The notes: generated by a model not told the origin, from the sequence alone. A DNA stretch of 64,000 bases from Nocardia mikamii NBRC 108933 (GCF_001613505.1 NZ_BDCM01000023.1:1-64000); one strand, 5' to 3'; numbered from the stretch's first letter, positions 32,636 through 41,643 are shown. A program made the numbers and translations.

Positions 32636-33271
32636 TCAAGCCGCCTCGGCAGCCCGGGCGCTGACGTACTGCAGCAGGCCGTGCACTTGCTGTTCGATAT
32701 CCACCAATCCGTATTCGGCGAACATTTTCGGGAAGGTGTCCAGGTCGAATACGCGCAGCCCGCCCGCGCCGCCGACCGCGCTCGACACCTGCCCCACCCA
32801 GCCCTGCGGGCGATGACTGGTGCTGATCGCGATGCGGCCGCCGGGCGCGAGCACCCGGATCATCTCGTCGGCGGCGGTCAGCGGATCCGGGATCAGATAC
32901 AGCGCACCGAAACAGCAGACCGCGTCGAAGCTGTTGTCGGGGAACGGAAGCCGACGTGCGTCGCCGCGGACGTAGCCGGCTCGCGGGCCGGAGTTGTCGG
33001 CGACGGCCTGCCGCAGCATCGGCACCGAGAAATCGATGCCCACCGCATAGCCGGCGCCGACGTGTTCGCTCAGATAGTGGGTGAAATTGCCCGGCCCGCA
33101 GGCGATGTCGAGCACCCGGTCGCCCGCGCCGAGGCGCAAGGTGCGCACCGCGTCACGGCGATCGGCGTGCATGGTCCGCCCGGTGGCCAGCAGAAAACTG
33201 GTCGGCCGCCACGCCCGCTCGTAGAGCAGGGCGAAGACCGGGTTGTTCATGGTGCGGCGTGCGAGATTCAC
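32636..33271 (-). CDS. Class I SAM-dependent methyltransferase
   Basis: 211 residues. Methyltransferase motif I is RVLDIACGPGNFTHYLSEHV, the acidic residue is in VGIDFSVPML, then GDARRLPFPDNSFDAVCC (motif II) and IRVLAPGGRIAIS (motif III). It fits the UbiE-like family acting on small molecules or lipids. The GTG at 33271 overlaps the stop of the DUF4873 gene (GTGA), so the two are coupled and may share a pathway. Substrate unknown. Confidence 0.88.
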   Translation of the reverse strand: MNLARRTMNNPVFALLYERAWRPTSFLLATGRTMHADRRDAVRTLRLGAGDRVLDIACGPGNFTHYLSEHVGAGYAVGIDFSVPMLRQAVADNSGPRAGYVRGDARRLPFPDNSFDAVCCFGALYLIPDPLTAADEMIRVLAPGGRIAISTSHRPQGWVGQVSSAVGGAGGLRVFDLDTFPKMFAEYGLVDIEQQVHGLLQYVSARAAEAA

Positions 33272-33591
33272 CGGGTCATCCTCGCGTCGAGGTCGTCGGC
33301 TGTCGAGATCCGATACGGCGGTGCGCTGTGCCCGAGCAGCCGCAGTCGCCCCCAGAAATCCCGATCACCCAGGATCGCCGCCGCGGTGCCTTCCGGGGTC
33401 CGGAACTCGATGCGATGTTTGCGGTCGCCGACCGCCGCATCCAGCGCGGCGTCCGGATCGAGGCGGCCGTACCAGCGGTAGATGCCGTCGATCGGCTGGC
33501 GATGGCCGCGCAGCCGCACCCGGACGGCGAATTCCCGATCGCGGAGCACGACGACGCCCGGCCCCTGGTAATCCGGTTCGGGTTGCCGCAT
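33268..33591 (-). CDS. DUF4873 domain protein
   Basis: 107 residues. YQGPGVVVLRDREFAVRVRL and GHRQPIDGIYRWYGRLDPD are the conserved core of DUF4873, a small beta-rich domain that in mycobacteria is found alone or beside monooxygenases. Role unknown. ATG 33591 follows GGAAGGCGATC. Translationally coupled to the methyltransferase downstream and divergent from the AurF-type diiron gene. A minus-strand promoter, TTACCT (33659-33654) with an 18-base gap to TATAGT (33635-33630), may serve the pair. Confidence 0.8.
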   Translation of the reverse strand: MRQPEPDYQGPGVVVLRDREFAVRVRLRGHRQPIDGIYRWYGRLDPDAALDAAVGDRKHRIEFRTPEGTAAAILGDRDFWGRLRLLGHSAPPYRISTADDLDARMTR

Positions 33592-33749
33592 GATCGCCTT
33601 CCTGAGCTGCGCGAGAGCGCCCTGTCCGCACTATAGCCGTGACAATGAGTAATAGGTAATATCGAGTGTGCCACCGCTCACATCGGTCGGCAAATGGGCC
33701 GAGGTGAGCACAACGCGGGCCGCGGTCCAGCGGCAGGACGGTGAAGCCG

Positions 33750-34676
33750 ATGGCACAACACACCGAGAATTTCGCGGCGGACGGTTCCGACGGGCGCGAG
33801 CGCGTGGCCCAGCGGCTGCTTCGCTCGTCGGCGGAACACTTCTACGACGCCGATATCGATATCGACTGGGAGCAGCCGTGGCAGCCGGACAAGGCCTGGC
33901 TGCCCGAACACCGGATCTCCCTCTACGGCACCCCGCTGTGGGATCGCCTCGGCCCCGAGCAGCGCATCGAACTCGGCAAACACGAATTGGTGAGCCTGCT
34001 GTCGTTCGGGATCGTCGCCGAGGGGCTGCTCAGCAAGTATCTGCTGCGCATCGTCGCGCGCGATCCGACCTCGCAGCACGCGATGTACGCGCTCACCGAA
34101 CTGAGTGAGGAGGCGCGCCACTCGATCATGTTCGCCCGGCTCATCGACAAGACCGGAATACCGCCGTATCGGCCGGTCGCGCTGAGCCGGATGCAGTTGC
34201 GCGTCGCCGAACATTTCCCGATCGGCCCGGTCGTCTACGCCGGCACGCTGCTGATCGAGGAGATTCTCGATCGCGGTCAGCGAGAAGCCATGGCGGACAG
34301 CCGGATTCAGCCGCATGTGCGGCAGTTGATGCGTATCCACGTGCTGGAGGAGGCGCGGCACATCGGCTTCGCCCGCAATGCGCTGGCGCGCGGGATGGCC
34401 CGGCGTTCGCGGTGGCAGCGGCTGCCGCATCAACTCCTGCTGGCCTACTTCGCGCTGGTGCTGTATCCGATGCTGGTCAATCCGCAGGTCTATCGCGCCG
34501 TGGGCATCGACCCCCGGCGCGGATTCGCCGCGGCCTTCACCGGACCGCAGTACCGGCGGACGATGAGCTTTCTGTCCGAGCCGATGCTGCGCTATTTCGA
34601 CGAGGTCGGCATGCTCGACGGCGCGGCGGTGCACACGCTGTGGCGGCTGACCCGTTCCCTGCCGGACGATCTGTGA
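33750..34676 (+). CDS. AurF-type diiron oxygenase
   Basis: 308-residue helical protein with ligand-bearing helices LSEEARHSIMFARL, LLIEEILDRGQRE and HVLEEARHIGFARNAL, giving the ExxH-type carboxylate/His set of ferritin-like diiron enzymes (AurF family). AurF itself N-oxygenates p-aminobenzoate; the substrate here is unknown. ATG 33750 has GGTGAAG upstream; GTG 33741 would add three residues. It diverges from the methyltransferase/DUF4873 pair. Confidence 0.85.
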   Translation: MAQHTENFAADGSDGRERVAQRLLRSSAEHFYDADIDIDWEQPWQPDKAWLPEHRISLYGTPLWDRLGPEQRIELGKHELVSLLSFGIVAEGLLSKYLLRIVARDPTSQHAMYALTELSEEARHSIMFARLIDKTGIPPYRPVALSRMQLRVAEHFPIGPVVYAGTLLIEEILDRGQREAMADSRIQPHVRQLMRIHVLEEARHIGFARNALARGMARRSRWQRLPHQLLLAYFALVLYPMLVNPQVYRAVGIDPRRGFAAAFTGPQYRRTMSFLSEPMLRYFDEVGMLDGAAVHTLWRLTRSLPDDL

Positions 34677-34706
34677 ACGGGCCTGCGCCGCAAATGAATC
34701 CGTCGT

Positions 34707-35954
34707 TCAGGCCCGCTCGACCTCGATGGTCAGCCCGGCCCGCCGCAGGCGATCGGTGAGCGGATCGCCCATGGCGGAGGCGGGGGTGAGGATGCCCGCC
34801 GCCTCCGGAAGTTCGTCGAAGGCCAGGCACAGTCCGGCCTCCCCGAGCATGACCGAGGTGGCCTGATAGCCCGGATCGCCCTGCCCGGCGAAGGTGCAGA
34901 CGTACCGCGCGCCGGAGGTGGTCTCGGCGAAGGTCTTCATGGTGAACCAGCCGCTGCGGCGGGCCTGCTCGCCGGGGCCGGTCCCCGGCTTCGGCAGGAT
35001 CCGGTCCAGGAGCCGGCGCCCCGCCGACACGCGGGAGAGCAGCGCACCGGCGGTCATGCCGGCGACGATGCCGCCGGCCATTCCGGCGGCGACCAGCGGC
35101 GCCGCCGGTGAGCTCCCGGCGCTCATCACCTCGCGGTAGCGGAAGTTCTTGCCGTACACCCAGCCCAGCAGACCGTTGCTGCGCCGCACCACTTTGGTGT
35201 TGTGCGCGGCCATCACGAAGGTGGCGACCCAGCCGTCGAGGCTGGGGTCGATGGCCGAGGCGCGCGAGAGAGCCTGGTCGGACTGCCGGCCCACATCGGG
35301 TTCCATCGACTTGTCCGGGCTCAGCGAATACGGATGCGAGAGCACCGAACCCTTGGCCGGATCGGTGGCGATGGCCTCCATCATCGCTCGCCCGGAATCG
35401 ATGGTGCCGCCGCTGGCGCCGCCCTTGAGCCACGCCACCAGCGTGGTGTCGGTGAGTTCACCGGTGTTGTCCTCGACGGACTGCCGGTAGAGCCGATACA
35501 CGCTCAGATCCGACGGAATCGAGTCGTACCCACAGGAATTCACGATCTTCGCGCCGGTTTCGGTGGCCCGCTCACCGAACCGATCGATACATTCGCGGAT
35601 GAACAGCGGCTCGCCGGTCAGATCCGCGTAGTGGGTGCCGGCGTTCGCGCAGGCCTGCGCCAGCGGCAGGCCGTAGCGCAGGTACGGGCCCACGGTGGTG
35701 ACCACGACCTTCGTCCGGGCGGCCAGCGCGTCCAGCGCCGCCTGGTCGGAGGAATCGGCGACCAGCAGCGGCCAGATCGCCGCGGCGCCGCCGAGTTCGT
35801 CGCGCACCGCGGTGAGCTTCTCCGGCGAGCGGCCCGCGAGGGCGATGCGCGCGTTCTCGGGCGCGGCCTCGGCCAGATACCGCGCGGTCAGCCGGCCGAC
35901 GAACCCCGTCGCGCCGAACAGTACGAGGTCGAATTCCCTGTCGGTCATGCCCAT
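34707..35954 (-). CDS. Saccharopine-dehydrogenase-like trans-acting enoyl reductase family protein
   Basis: 415 residues. The N-terminal NAD(P) fold is DLVLFGATGFVGRLTARYL; then TVGPYLRYGLPLAQACANAG and YADLTGEPLFIRECID are typical of the family containing the mycobacterial trans-acting enoyl reductase for phthiocerol lipids and membrane-linked oxidoreductases. A hydrophobic segment near residue 275 (APLVAAGMAGGIVAGMTAGA) may associate with membrane. Starts at 35954 or 35948 are both possible. Sits 20 bases after the AarF kinase in the same direction, so possibly co-transcribed. Substrate unknown. Confidence 0.82.
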   Translation of the reverse strand: MGMTDREFDLVLFGATGFVGRLTARYLAEAAPENARIALAGRSPEKLTAVRDELGGAAAIWPLLVADSSDQAALDALAARTKVVVTTVGPYLRYGLPLAQACANAGTHYADLTGEPLFIRECIDRFGERATETGAKIVNSCGYDSIPSDLSVYRLYRQSVEDNTGELTDTTLVAWLKGGASGGTIDSGRAMMEAIATDPAKGSVLSHPYSLSPDKSMEPDVGRQSDQALSRASAIDPSLDGWVATFVMAAHNTKVVRRSNGLLGWVYGKNFRYREVMSAGSSPAAPLVAAGMAGGIVAGMTAGALLSRVSAGRRLLDRILPKPGTGPGEQARRSGWFTMKTFAETTSGARYVCTFAGQGDPGYQATSVMLGEAGLCLAFDELPEAAGILTPASAMGDPLTDRLRRAGLTIEVERA

Positions 35955-35974
35955 CCCATTCTCGTGGTGGCCGA

Positions 35975-37417
35975 TTACTTTGTGCTGGTACGTTTTCCGC
36001 CGGCGGCCTTGCGTGGCGCCGGGCGCTTCGCCGGTTTGCGCGGCAGGCCGCGCCGAGCCAGCCAGGCGTGATGCTGTTTACCGAGTTCGGTCACCGGGTC
36101 GTCGCCGTAGAGCCACTCGCGGGCGATGCGATGCCAGTTCGCGGTCGCTTCCAACTGGCCGAGTACCCCGAACGTCAGGAAGTCCGCACGCCGCGAGAAC
36201 AGATGTTCCGGCGGCAGATTCTGCTGTTTCATCCCGGCGTATTCACTCGCGCGCGGATCGACCGCCAGCACGAAGGCGCCGCTGGCCAACTCGGGTGTGA
36301 TGGTCAGATCCTGGTCGATCAGCGCCCACTCACATGCCGCGAGCACGTACTCCAGGCAGTCCTCGGGGCTGATCTCCTCCGGCGAATCGATGATGCCGTG
36401 CTCGATCATCAACTGGCGCAGATCTTCCGCGCGTTCCTCGGCCGCCGCGCGAATACAGGTGGCCTCGAAGCGGACGTGTTCGGGGTCCATCCGGTTGAAA
36501 AGCCCGAAATCCAGGAAGGCGACCCGGCCGTCCTCGCCGAGCAGCAGATTGCCCGGATGCGGGTCACCGCAGAACTCGTGGAAGGTGAACAGCGAGCCCA
36601 CGTAGAAGCGGTAGATGATTTCGCCGACCCGGTCGCGTTCGGCCTCCGGCAACCGGCGGATCTCCTCGAAACCGCGACCGGGGAAGTACTCGCTGACCAG
36701 CACGTGCGTACTCGACAGCTCGGGCATCGTGGCCGGGACCACGATGAACGGATGGTCGGCGAACAGTTCGGCCACCTCGCGCTGGGTATGCGCCTCGGCC
36801 ACGTAGTCCAGTTCGCTCTCGAGATTCAAGCGCAGTTCGTCGAGGACCGCCGGCGTCACCCACGGCATCGCCGACTGCAGGACGCGGCGGAACATCGCGA
36901 GGTTCTTCAGATCGGCGCGCACGGCGGTATCGATGCCCGGATACTGCACCTTCACCGCGACCGCGCGACCGTCGTGCAGCCGCGCCCGATAGACCTGGCC
37001 GATCGAGGCCGCCGCGATCGGTTCGGCGTCGAATTCGGCGAACAAGTCCTCGAGGGTGCGGCCGAAATCCTTCTCGATGACACCGCGCATGGTGTCGAAG
37101 GAGACCTTCGGAGCGCTGTCGCGCAGCACGGCGAGCCGGCGCTGGAATCGCTCGCGATGTTCCGGCGGAACCAGATCCAGATCCAGCACCGAGAGCATCT
37201 GGCCGAGTTTCATGGCCACGCCCTTCATGGTGCCCAGCACCATGACCATCTGCTCGGTGGCGCGGATCATCGATTCCTCGGCCATCCGCTCGCGTACCGC
37301 TTCGGAGCGTCCGCGCATGGAACGGCGGGTCTTCTGCGCGCGCAACACGTTGCCGGCGACGGCCACACCCAGTTTCGTCCCCCGCGCCAGCCGCGACGTC
37401 GGCAGCTCTTTCGCCAT
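35975..37417 (-). CDS. ABC1/AarF-family atypical kinase
   Basis: 480 residues. The family-specific KxGQ motif is MKLGQMLSVLDLDLVPPEH. Then come the Ala-rich loop ASIGQVYRARL, catalytic Lys in VAVKVQYPG, ESELDYVAEA, CGDPHPGNLLL and the DFG in FLDFGLFNRM. UbiB/ADCK relatives support isoprenoid quinone metabolism through ATPase activity. The C-terminus ends in a Lys/Arg/Pro/Ala-rich tail. ATG 37417 has GGAGG at ideal spacing. Probably heads an operon with the enoyl-reductase-like gene. Confidence 0.9.
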   Translation of the reverse strand: MAKELPTSRLARGTKLGVAVAGNVLRAQKTRRSMRGRSEAVRERMAEESMIRATEQMVMVLGTMKGVAMKLGQMLSVLDLDLVPPEHRERFQRRLAVLRDSAPKVSFDTMRGVIEKDFGRTLEDLFAEFDAEPIAAASIGQVYRARLHDGRAVAVKVQYPGIDTAVRADLKNLAMFRRVLQSAMPWVTPAVLDELRLNLESELDYVAEAHTQREVAELFADHPFIVVPATMPELSSTHVLVSEYFPGRGFEEIRRLPEAERDRVGEIIYRFYVGSLFTFHEFCGDPHPGNLLLGEDGRVAFLDFGLFNRMDPEHVRFEATCIRAAAEERAEDLRQLMIEHGIIDSPEEISPEDCLEYVLAACEWALIDQDLTITPELASGAFVLAVDPRASEYAGMKQQNLPPEHLFSRRADFLTFGVLGQLEATANWHRIAREWLYGDDPVTELGKQHHAWLARRGLPRKPAKRPAPRKAAGGKRTSTK

Positions 37418-37516
37418 TGATGACCTCCGTTGATGCCCCGCCTGGCCGGTCTTCAGCGTAACCAAGCGTGAGCCGTCGGCCCAGAGACGGCGAGCACGGA
37501 TTCCTTCGCGGGCGAA

Positions 37517-38239
37517 TCAGCCCAGGTCGGCCTCAGGAAGCTCGTGCGGCACGGCGTTGAACTTCTCCGGCGAACCACCCGCGCGGACCATGCCCTCGAT
37601 CGCGCTCCACACCATCATCGCCAGGTGGTCGAGCATGCGATCGGCCGACATCGAGCGATTGCTGATCCACCAGTCGGTGGCCAGCTGCACACCGCCCACG
37701 ATGACGTAGGAATACAGCAGCACACCCTCGGTGTCGACGCCGCGATCGAAGGCCTTGGTCTGCACCACGACCGACACCACGTCGGCGAACAGCTTCTCGA
37801 AATCGGCGAGGCTGGACTTGTCGGTGGTGGAGCCGTTGCCCATGATGAAGCGGTACACGTCGATATCGGCCTCGACGGTGTGCACATAGGCGGCCAGAGT
37901 GTTGCGGACGAGCTGATATTCGTCGGCGTCGTCGCTGATCGCCTCGTAGATCCGCGGCATCAGCGTGGTCTCGATGAACCGCTCCATGGTGGCGCGGGTC
38001 AGATCGGACTTGTCCGAGAAGTAGCGGTACAGGACGGTTTTGGATACGCCGATCTCCGCGGCGATCTCGTCCATTCCGACATCGCCGCCGCGGTTGCGGA
38101 TAGCGGCGAGGGTGCCGTCGACGAGTTCTTCTCGGCGGTCGATCTTGTGCTGGTGCCAGCGCCGCTTGCGACCGTCCACCCGGCCGGGGCGCACCGCGGG
38201 GGTGTCGACGGCAGCGCTCGCGGCACGATGTGTGGTCAT
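37517..38239 (-). CDS. TetR-family regulator
   Basis: 240 residues. An Arg/Lys-rich N-terminal extension of ~35 residues precedes the helix-turn-helix VGMDEIAAEIGVSKTVLYRY FS. A ligand domain follows (YSYVIVGGVQLATDWWISN). In gene order it occupies the place of M. tuberculosis Rv0472c, directly before the DUF445 gene on the opposite strand. ATG 38239 taken as the start. The 183-base divergent spacer (38240-38422) shows no strong dyad. Confidence 0.88.
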   Translation of the reverse strand: MTTHRAASAAVDTPAVRPGRVDGRKRRWHQHKIDRREELVDGTLAAIRNRGGDVGMDEIAAEIGVSKTVLYRYFSDKSDLTRATMERFIETTLMPRIYEAISDDADEYQLVRNTLAAYVHTVEADIDVYRFIMGNGSTTDKSSLADFEKLFADVVSVVVQTKAFDRGVDTEGVLLYSYVIVGGVQLATDWWISNRSMSADRMLDHLAMMVWSAIEGMVRAGGSPEKFNAVPHELPEADLG

Positions 38240-38422
38240 GCTCGAGGGGACTCCTGGATCCGGGGATATGGGCACCACCAGCTTAAGTCCTTCGCCGAGG
38301 TGATGTTCCCGGTTCGCCGAGCGGGCAGGCCCCGCGGCGCGGGCTGTACGGACGAGGCGTCGACGGACGCGGGGTGAGCGGGCGCACGTCGGCAGCGCCG
38401 ATATTCCAGCCAGAATGGGGAT

Positions 38423-39814
38423 ATGGAGCAATCTGCCGGCAGCGCCCCCGTCCTGGCGGAAGCGAACGCGCACCCCGATACCCGGGCGGAAGTGGGAAAT
38501 ACCACACGGTCCGGGAGCCGGGGCGCGCCGGAACCACCGTCGTCGTTCGCCGATCTGATGGACGAATCCGGGAAGAAACGCGATCTGCGCAAGATGAAGA
38601 TGGTCGCGACCGGATTCCTGGCGGCGGCCACGGTCGTCTATCTGGTCTGTTGCTGGCTCGGTTCGCGCGATATCGGCGGCAGCTGGGTCGGCTACGTGCG
38701 CGCGGCCTCGGAGGCCGGCATGGTCGGCGCGCTGGCGGACTGGTTCGCGGTCACCGCGCTGTTCCGGCATCCGCTCGGCCTGCCCATTCCGCACACCGCG
38801 ATCATCCGTAAGAAGAAAGATCAACTCGGCACCAGCCTGGGCGATTTCGTCCGCACCAATTTCCTCTCGCCCGACACGGTGGCGACGAAGGTGAACTCGG
38901 CGCAGATCTCGTTGCGGCTGGGGACGTGGATGGCCGATCCCCGGCACGCCGCGCGGGTGTCGGAGGAGTCGTCGACCATTCTGCGGGCGGTGATCGGGGC
39001 GCTGCGCGACTCCGATGTCGAGCAGGTGATCGACCAGACCATCGTCAAGCGCATCGCCGAACCGCAGTGGGGGCCGCCGATCGGGCGGGTACTCGCCGAG
39101 CTGCTGGCCGAGAACCGGCAGGAGCCGCTGCTCGATCTGCTGGCCGAACGCGCCCACCAATGGGCCCTGGCGAGTCAGGAGACCCTGGACCGGATCGTCA
39201 TGCGCGACGCCCCGTCCTGGGCGCCGAAATTCGCCAATATCCTGCTGTCGGAGAAGATCTACCGGGAATTGGTGGAATTCACCTGGAAGATTCGCTCGCA
39301 ACCCGATCACGAGGTGCGTTTGGCGGCGAACCGATTTCTCGAGGATTTCGCCCGCGATCTGCAGTACGACGAGGCGATGATCGCCAAGGCCGAGCGGGTG
39401 AAGACCGAGATCATGGGCCGCGAGGAAATTACCGGAATGGCGCGCGCGACCTGGCGCGCGGCCAAACGGATGATCCTGGAATCGGCCGACGATCCGGGTA
39501 GTACCTTGCGCCGCAAGATCTCGGAGAATGTGCAGCAGTTGGGTCAGCGTCTGGTCGATGAACCCGAACTGACAAAACAAGTGGACGCTTGGGTTGAACG
39601 CGGCGTGAGATATCTCGTCGCCAACTACGGTTCCGAGATCGCGGCCCTGATCAGCGACACGGTTGCCCGGTGGGATGCCGATGAGGCGAGTCGCAAGATC
39701 GAATTGCAGGCGGGGCGCGATCTGCAATTCATCCGGATCAACGGCACCGTGGTCGGATCACTTGCCGGCCTGGCGATTTACGCCGTATCGCATTTACTGT
39801 TCCCAGGCTTCTGA
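38423..39814 (+). CDS. DUF445 membrane protein
   Basis: 463 residues. A disordered N-terminus is followed by one membrane helix (VATGFLAAATVVYLVCCWLG), then the DUF445 core GMVGALADWFAVTALFRHPL and GLPIPHTAIIRKKKDQLG. A long helical domain follows, and a second membrane segment lies at the C-terminus (GSLAGLAIYAVSHLLFPGF). The topology suggests a hairpin with the helical domain on one side. Homologue in gene order of Rv0473. Function unknown; the family is widespread in bacterial envelopes. Confidence 0.87.
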   Translation: MEQSAGSAPVLAEANAHPDTRAEVGNTTRSGSRGAPEPPSSFADLMDESGKKRDLRKMKMVATGFLAAATVVYLVCCWLGSRDIGGSWVGYVRAASEAGMVGALADWFAVTALFRHPLGLPIPHTAIIRKKKDQLGTSLGDFVRTNFLSPDTVATKVNSAQISLRLGTWMADPRHAARVSEESSTILRAVIGALRDSDVEQVIDQTIVKRIAEPQWGPPIGRVLAELLAENRQEPLLDLLAERAHQWALASQETLDRIVMRDAPSWAPKFANILLSEKIYRELVEFTWKIRSQPDHEVRLAANRFLEDFARDLQYDEAMIAKAERVKTEIMGREEITGMARATWRAAKRMILESADDPGSTLRRKISENVQQLGQRLVDEPELTKQVDAWVERGVRYLVANYGSEIAALISDTVARWDADEASRKIELQAGRDLQFIRINGTVVGSLAGLAIYAVSHLLFPGF

Positions 39815-39842
39815 CAACCACTGCCGGAAGTTTGCCGAAATA

Positions 39843-39874
39843 GTGCTAACAGGGGTGCTTGCAAGAGTTAGCAC
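39843..39874. promoter_or_regulatory. Operator upstream of the XRE-hbhA operon
   Basis: GTGCTAAC (39843-39850) and GTTAGCAC (39867-39874) are exact complements around 16 bases that themselves contain the palindrome CTTGCAAG (39858-39865). The inner palindrome covers the -35 box, so binding would block transcription. Autoregulation by the adjacent XRE protein is the simplest reading. Confidence 0.6.
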
Positions 39875-39887
39875 CCTCATTTAGAAT
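39859..39887 (+). promoter_or_regulatory. Promoter of the XRE-hbhA operon
   Basis: TTGCAA (39859-39864), a 17-base spacer, then TAGAAT (39882-39887): a close fit to the housekeeping consensus. The -35 is inside the operator dyad. Predicted start near 39894, 27 bases before the ATG. Confidence 0.65.
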
Positions 39888-39920
39888 CGACCGTACAACC
39901 GCCGGAAGGTGAGCAGTGTG

Positions 39921-40538
39921 ATGGCACAGGAACCAGAGGTTTCTGATCGGAACACGGGGGAAACCGCAGAGACGTCTGCGGTTCCCGGAGACCGGGTGGG
40001 TCGCGTAGCCAACGCGGCGCACGACATCGGAGGCTTCATCCGGGCGCAGCGGGAGGCCGCTCAGGTCTCGTTGCGTCAGCTCGCACAGCTGGCGGGGGTG
40101 AGCAATCCGTACCTGAGTCAGATCGAGCGCGGATTGCGCAACCCGTCCGCCGAGGTACTCACGCAGATCGCCAAGGGTCTGCGCGTGTCGTCGGAGGTCT
40201 TGTACGTCCGGGCCGGTTACCTCGAACAGAGGGAGCACAGCCCGGTGCGGGACGCACTGCTGGCCGATACCGACATCACGGAGCGGCAGAAGCAGGTGCT
40301 CCTGGATATCTACGAATCGTTCCGCCGTGAAAACGGCGGGAACGACAACGGAGGGAACGTCTCGGAATCCGTTCAGGGGGAATCCGAGGGGGGCGTTCCA
40401 GGGGGGAGCAGGGGCGGTGTGCCCGAGAGCCCGAGGGGCGGTGCACCCGAAAGCCCAAGGGACAACGAGGTTCCGCACCATGCCACCGATGGCAGTACTA
40501 CCGAAATCTCGCCACGCCAGGAGAACGAACAACTATGA
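39921..40538 (+). CDS. XRE-family helix-turn-helix regulator
   Basis: 205 residues. The DNA-binding domain (about residues 35-95) reads IRAQREAAQVSLRQLAQLAG and VSNPYLSQIERGLRNPSAEV. The C-terminal ~70 residues are low-complexity Gly/Glu/Ser/Pro repeats (RGGVPESPRGGAPESP). Orthologous in gene order to M. tuberculosis Rv0474, next to hbhA. ATG 39921 is placed 7 bases after AGGTGAG; GTG 39909 is possible. Its stop overlaps the hbhA ATG (ATGA), so regulator and HbhA are made from one mRNA. Likely autoregulated through the dyad at 39843. Confidence 0.9.
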   Translation: MAQEPEVSDRNTGETAETSAVPGDRVGRVANAAHDIGGFIRAQREAAQVSLRQLAQLAGVSNPYLSQIERGLRNPSAEVLTQIAKGLRVSSEVLYVRAGYLEQREHSPVRDALLADTDITERQKQVLLDIYESFRRENGGNDNGGNVSESVQGESEGGVPGGSRGGVPESPRGGAPESPRDNEVPHHATDGSTTEISPRQENEQL

Positions 40539-41215
40539 CCCAGCCCAACGTCACTGTGACCAAGCCGATCTACGCGACCGTCGGAGCCGGTGACGCGCTC
40601 TACGCGGCGGTCAACGACATCGTCGACCGTGTCCGCGACCGCGCCGCCACCGTCGATGTGAACTCCCGCGTCGAGGAGGCTCGCGAGCGCCTGTCGAATC
40701 TCCCTGCCGATGTGCAGGACCAGATCGAGACGCTGCGCGGCCGCCTGACCGGACTGCCCTCCGAGCTGCCGGACGACCTCGCCGAACTGCGCGAGAAGTT
40801 CACCCCGGAGGAGCTGCGCAAGCTGGTCGACCAGTACTACCGCCAGCTGGTGGATCTGTACTCGGATCTGGCCGTGCGCGGTGAGGAGACCGTCGACCGG
40901 CTGCGTTCCAACCCCGGCTTCGACGAGCGTTTCGACAAGGTCGAGGGCATCTACACCGATGTCGTCACTCGCGCCGAGGACGTCCTGACCAAGGTGTCCG
41001 ACCAGGCCCGTGGGTTTCTGGGCAAAGCGGCCGAGCAGGCCGACGAGGCCGCCGCGGTCGTCGACGCCGAGGTCGTCGCGGTGACCACCGAGGCCGCCGC
41101 GGAGGATCCCGCCCCGGCGAAGAAGGCCCCGGCGAAGAAGGCCCCCGCCAAGAAGGCGCCGGCCAAGACCACTACCGCCACCACCGCGAAGAAGACCACT
41201 CCGGCCAAGAAGTAA
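40535..41215 (+). CDS. hbhA: Heparin-binding haemagglutinin HbhA
   Basis: 226 residues. The N-terminal region (KPIYATVGAGDALYAAVNDI) and long coiled-coil (residues ~30-160) match mycobacterial HbhA. The Lys/Ala/Pro-rich C-terminal tail (APAKKAPAKKAPAKKAPAKT) corresponds to its heparin-binding, methylated-lysine region, with three direct repeats of about 12-15 bases in the DNA near 41113-41165. HbhA is a surface-associated adhesin, also linked to intracytoplasmic lipid inclusions in some species. Coupled to the XRE regulator by an ATGA overlap; followed by a strong terminator. Confidence 0.93.
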   Translation: MTQPNVTVTKPIYATVGAGDALYAAVNDIVDRVRDRAATVDVNSRVEEARERLSNLPADVQDQIETLRGRLTGLPSELPDDLAELREKFTPEELRKLVDQYYRQLVDLYSDLAVRGEETVDRLRSNPGFDERFDKVEGIYTDVVTRAEDVLTKVSDQARGFLGKAAEQADEAAAVVDAEVVAVTTEAAAEDPAPAKKAPAKKAPAKKAPAKTTTATTAKKTTPAKK

Positions 41216-41290
41216 TTCGGCCGCAGCAGAGACCGGCCGAGGGGTAATCCGGAACCGCCACGCGGATCCGGGTGGTACCGGATCCCGCAA

Positions 41291-41320
41291 CGCCCGCATG
41301 CGCACTGCCGCATGCGGGCG
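41291..41320 (+). terminator. Terminator after hbhA
   Basis: CGCCCGCATGCG (41291-41302) and CGCATGCGGGCG (41309-41320) form a perfect 12-bp stem with a 6-base loop, followed by TTGCTCC. Confidence 0.8.
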
Positions 41321-41340
41321 TTGCTCCTATCATGGGTGCT

Positions 41341-41628
41341 GTGTACCAGCTGACTAGTGCAATCCTGTGGCTGCTCTGGCTTGCCGCGATGGCCGCGAAT
41401 ATCTTCGCGCTGGTGCACGCGATTCGGCAGCGTGCCGACGCGTTCACGGCCGTGGACAAGCTCACCAAGCCCATCTGGGTCTCGATCCTCGCGGTCGCCC
41501 TCGGTTTCCTGCTGCTCGCCCGCACGCCGGTCGGATTGCTGGGGATCGCCGCGGTGATCGCCACGGGCATCTATCTGGCCGATGTGCGGCCGAAGGTCGA
41601 CGAAATTCAACGCGGTCCGCGCTGGTGA
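41341..41628 (+). CDS. DUF2516 small membrane protein
   Basis: 95 residues with two or three membrane segments (SAILWLLWLAAMAANIFALV; PIWVSILAVALGFLLLA; GLLGIAAVIATGIYLADV) and a short cytoplasmic tail DVRPKVDEIQRGPRW, the DUF2516 pattern. Position after hbhA matches M. tuberculosis Rv0476. The GTG at 41341 lies 7 bases after TATCAT (41328-41333) with no Shine-Dalgarno site, indicating a leaderless mRNA starting just past the hbhA terminator. ATG 41332 overlaps that box and is less likely. Confidence 0.82.
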   Translation: MYQLTSAILWLLWLAAMAANIFALVHAIRQRADAFTAVDKLTKPIWVSILAVALGFLLLARTPVGLLGIAAVIATGIYLADVRPKVDEIQRGPRW

Positions 41629-41643
41629 ACCCGCCGTCCTCGC

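Noticed and set aside
39843..39874. CIRCE (HrcA) element
   Set aside because: The TTAGCAC halves are present but everted and spaced 16 bases instead of TTAGCACTC-N9-GAGTGCTAA, and the downstream genes are not chaperones.
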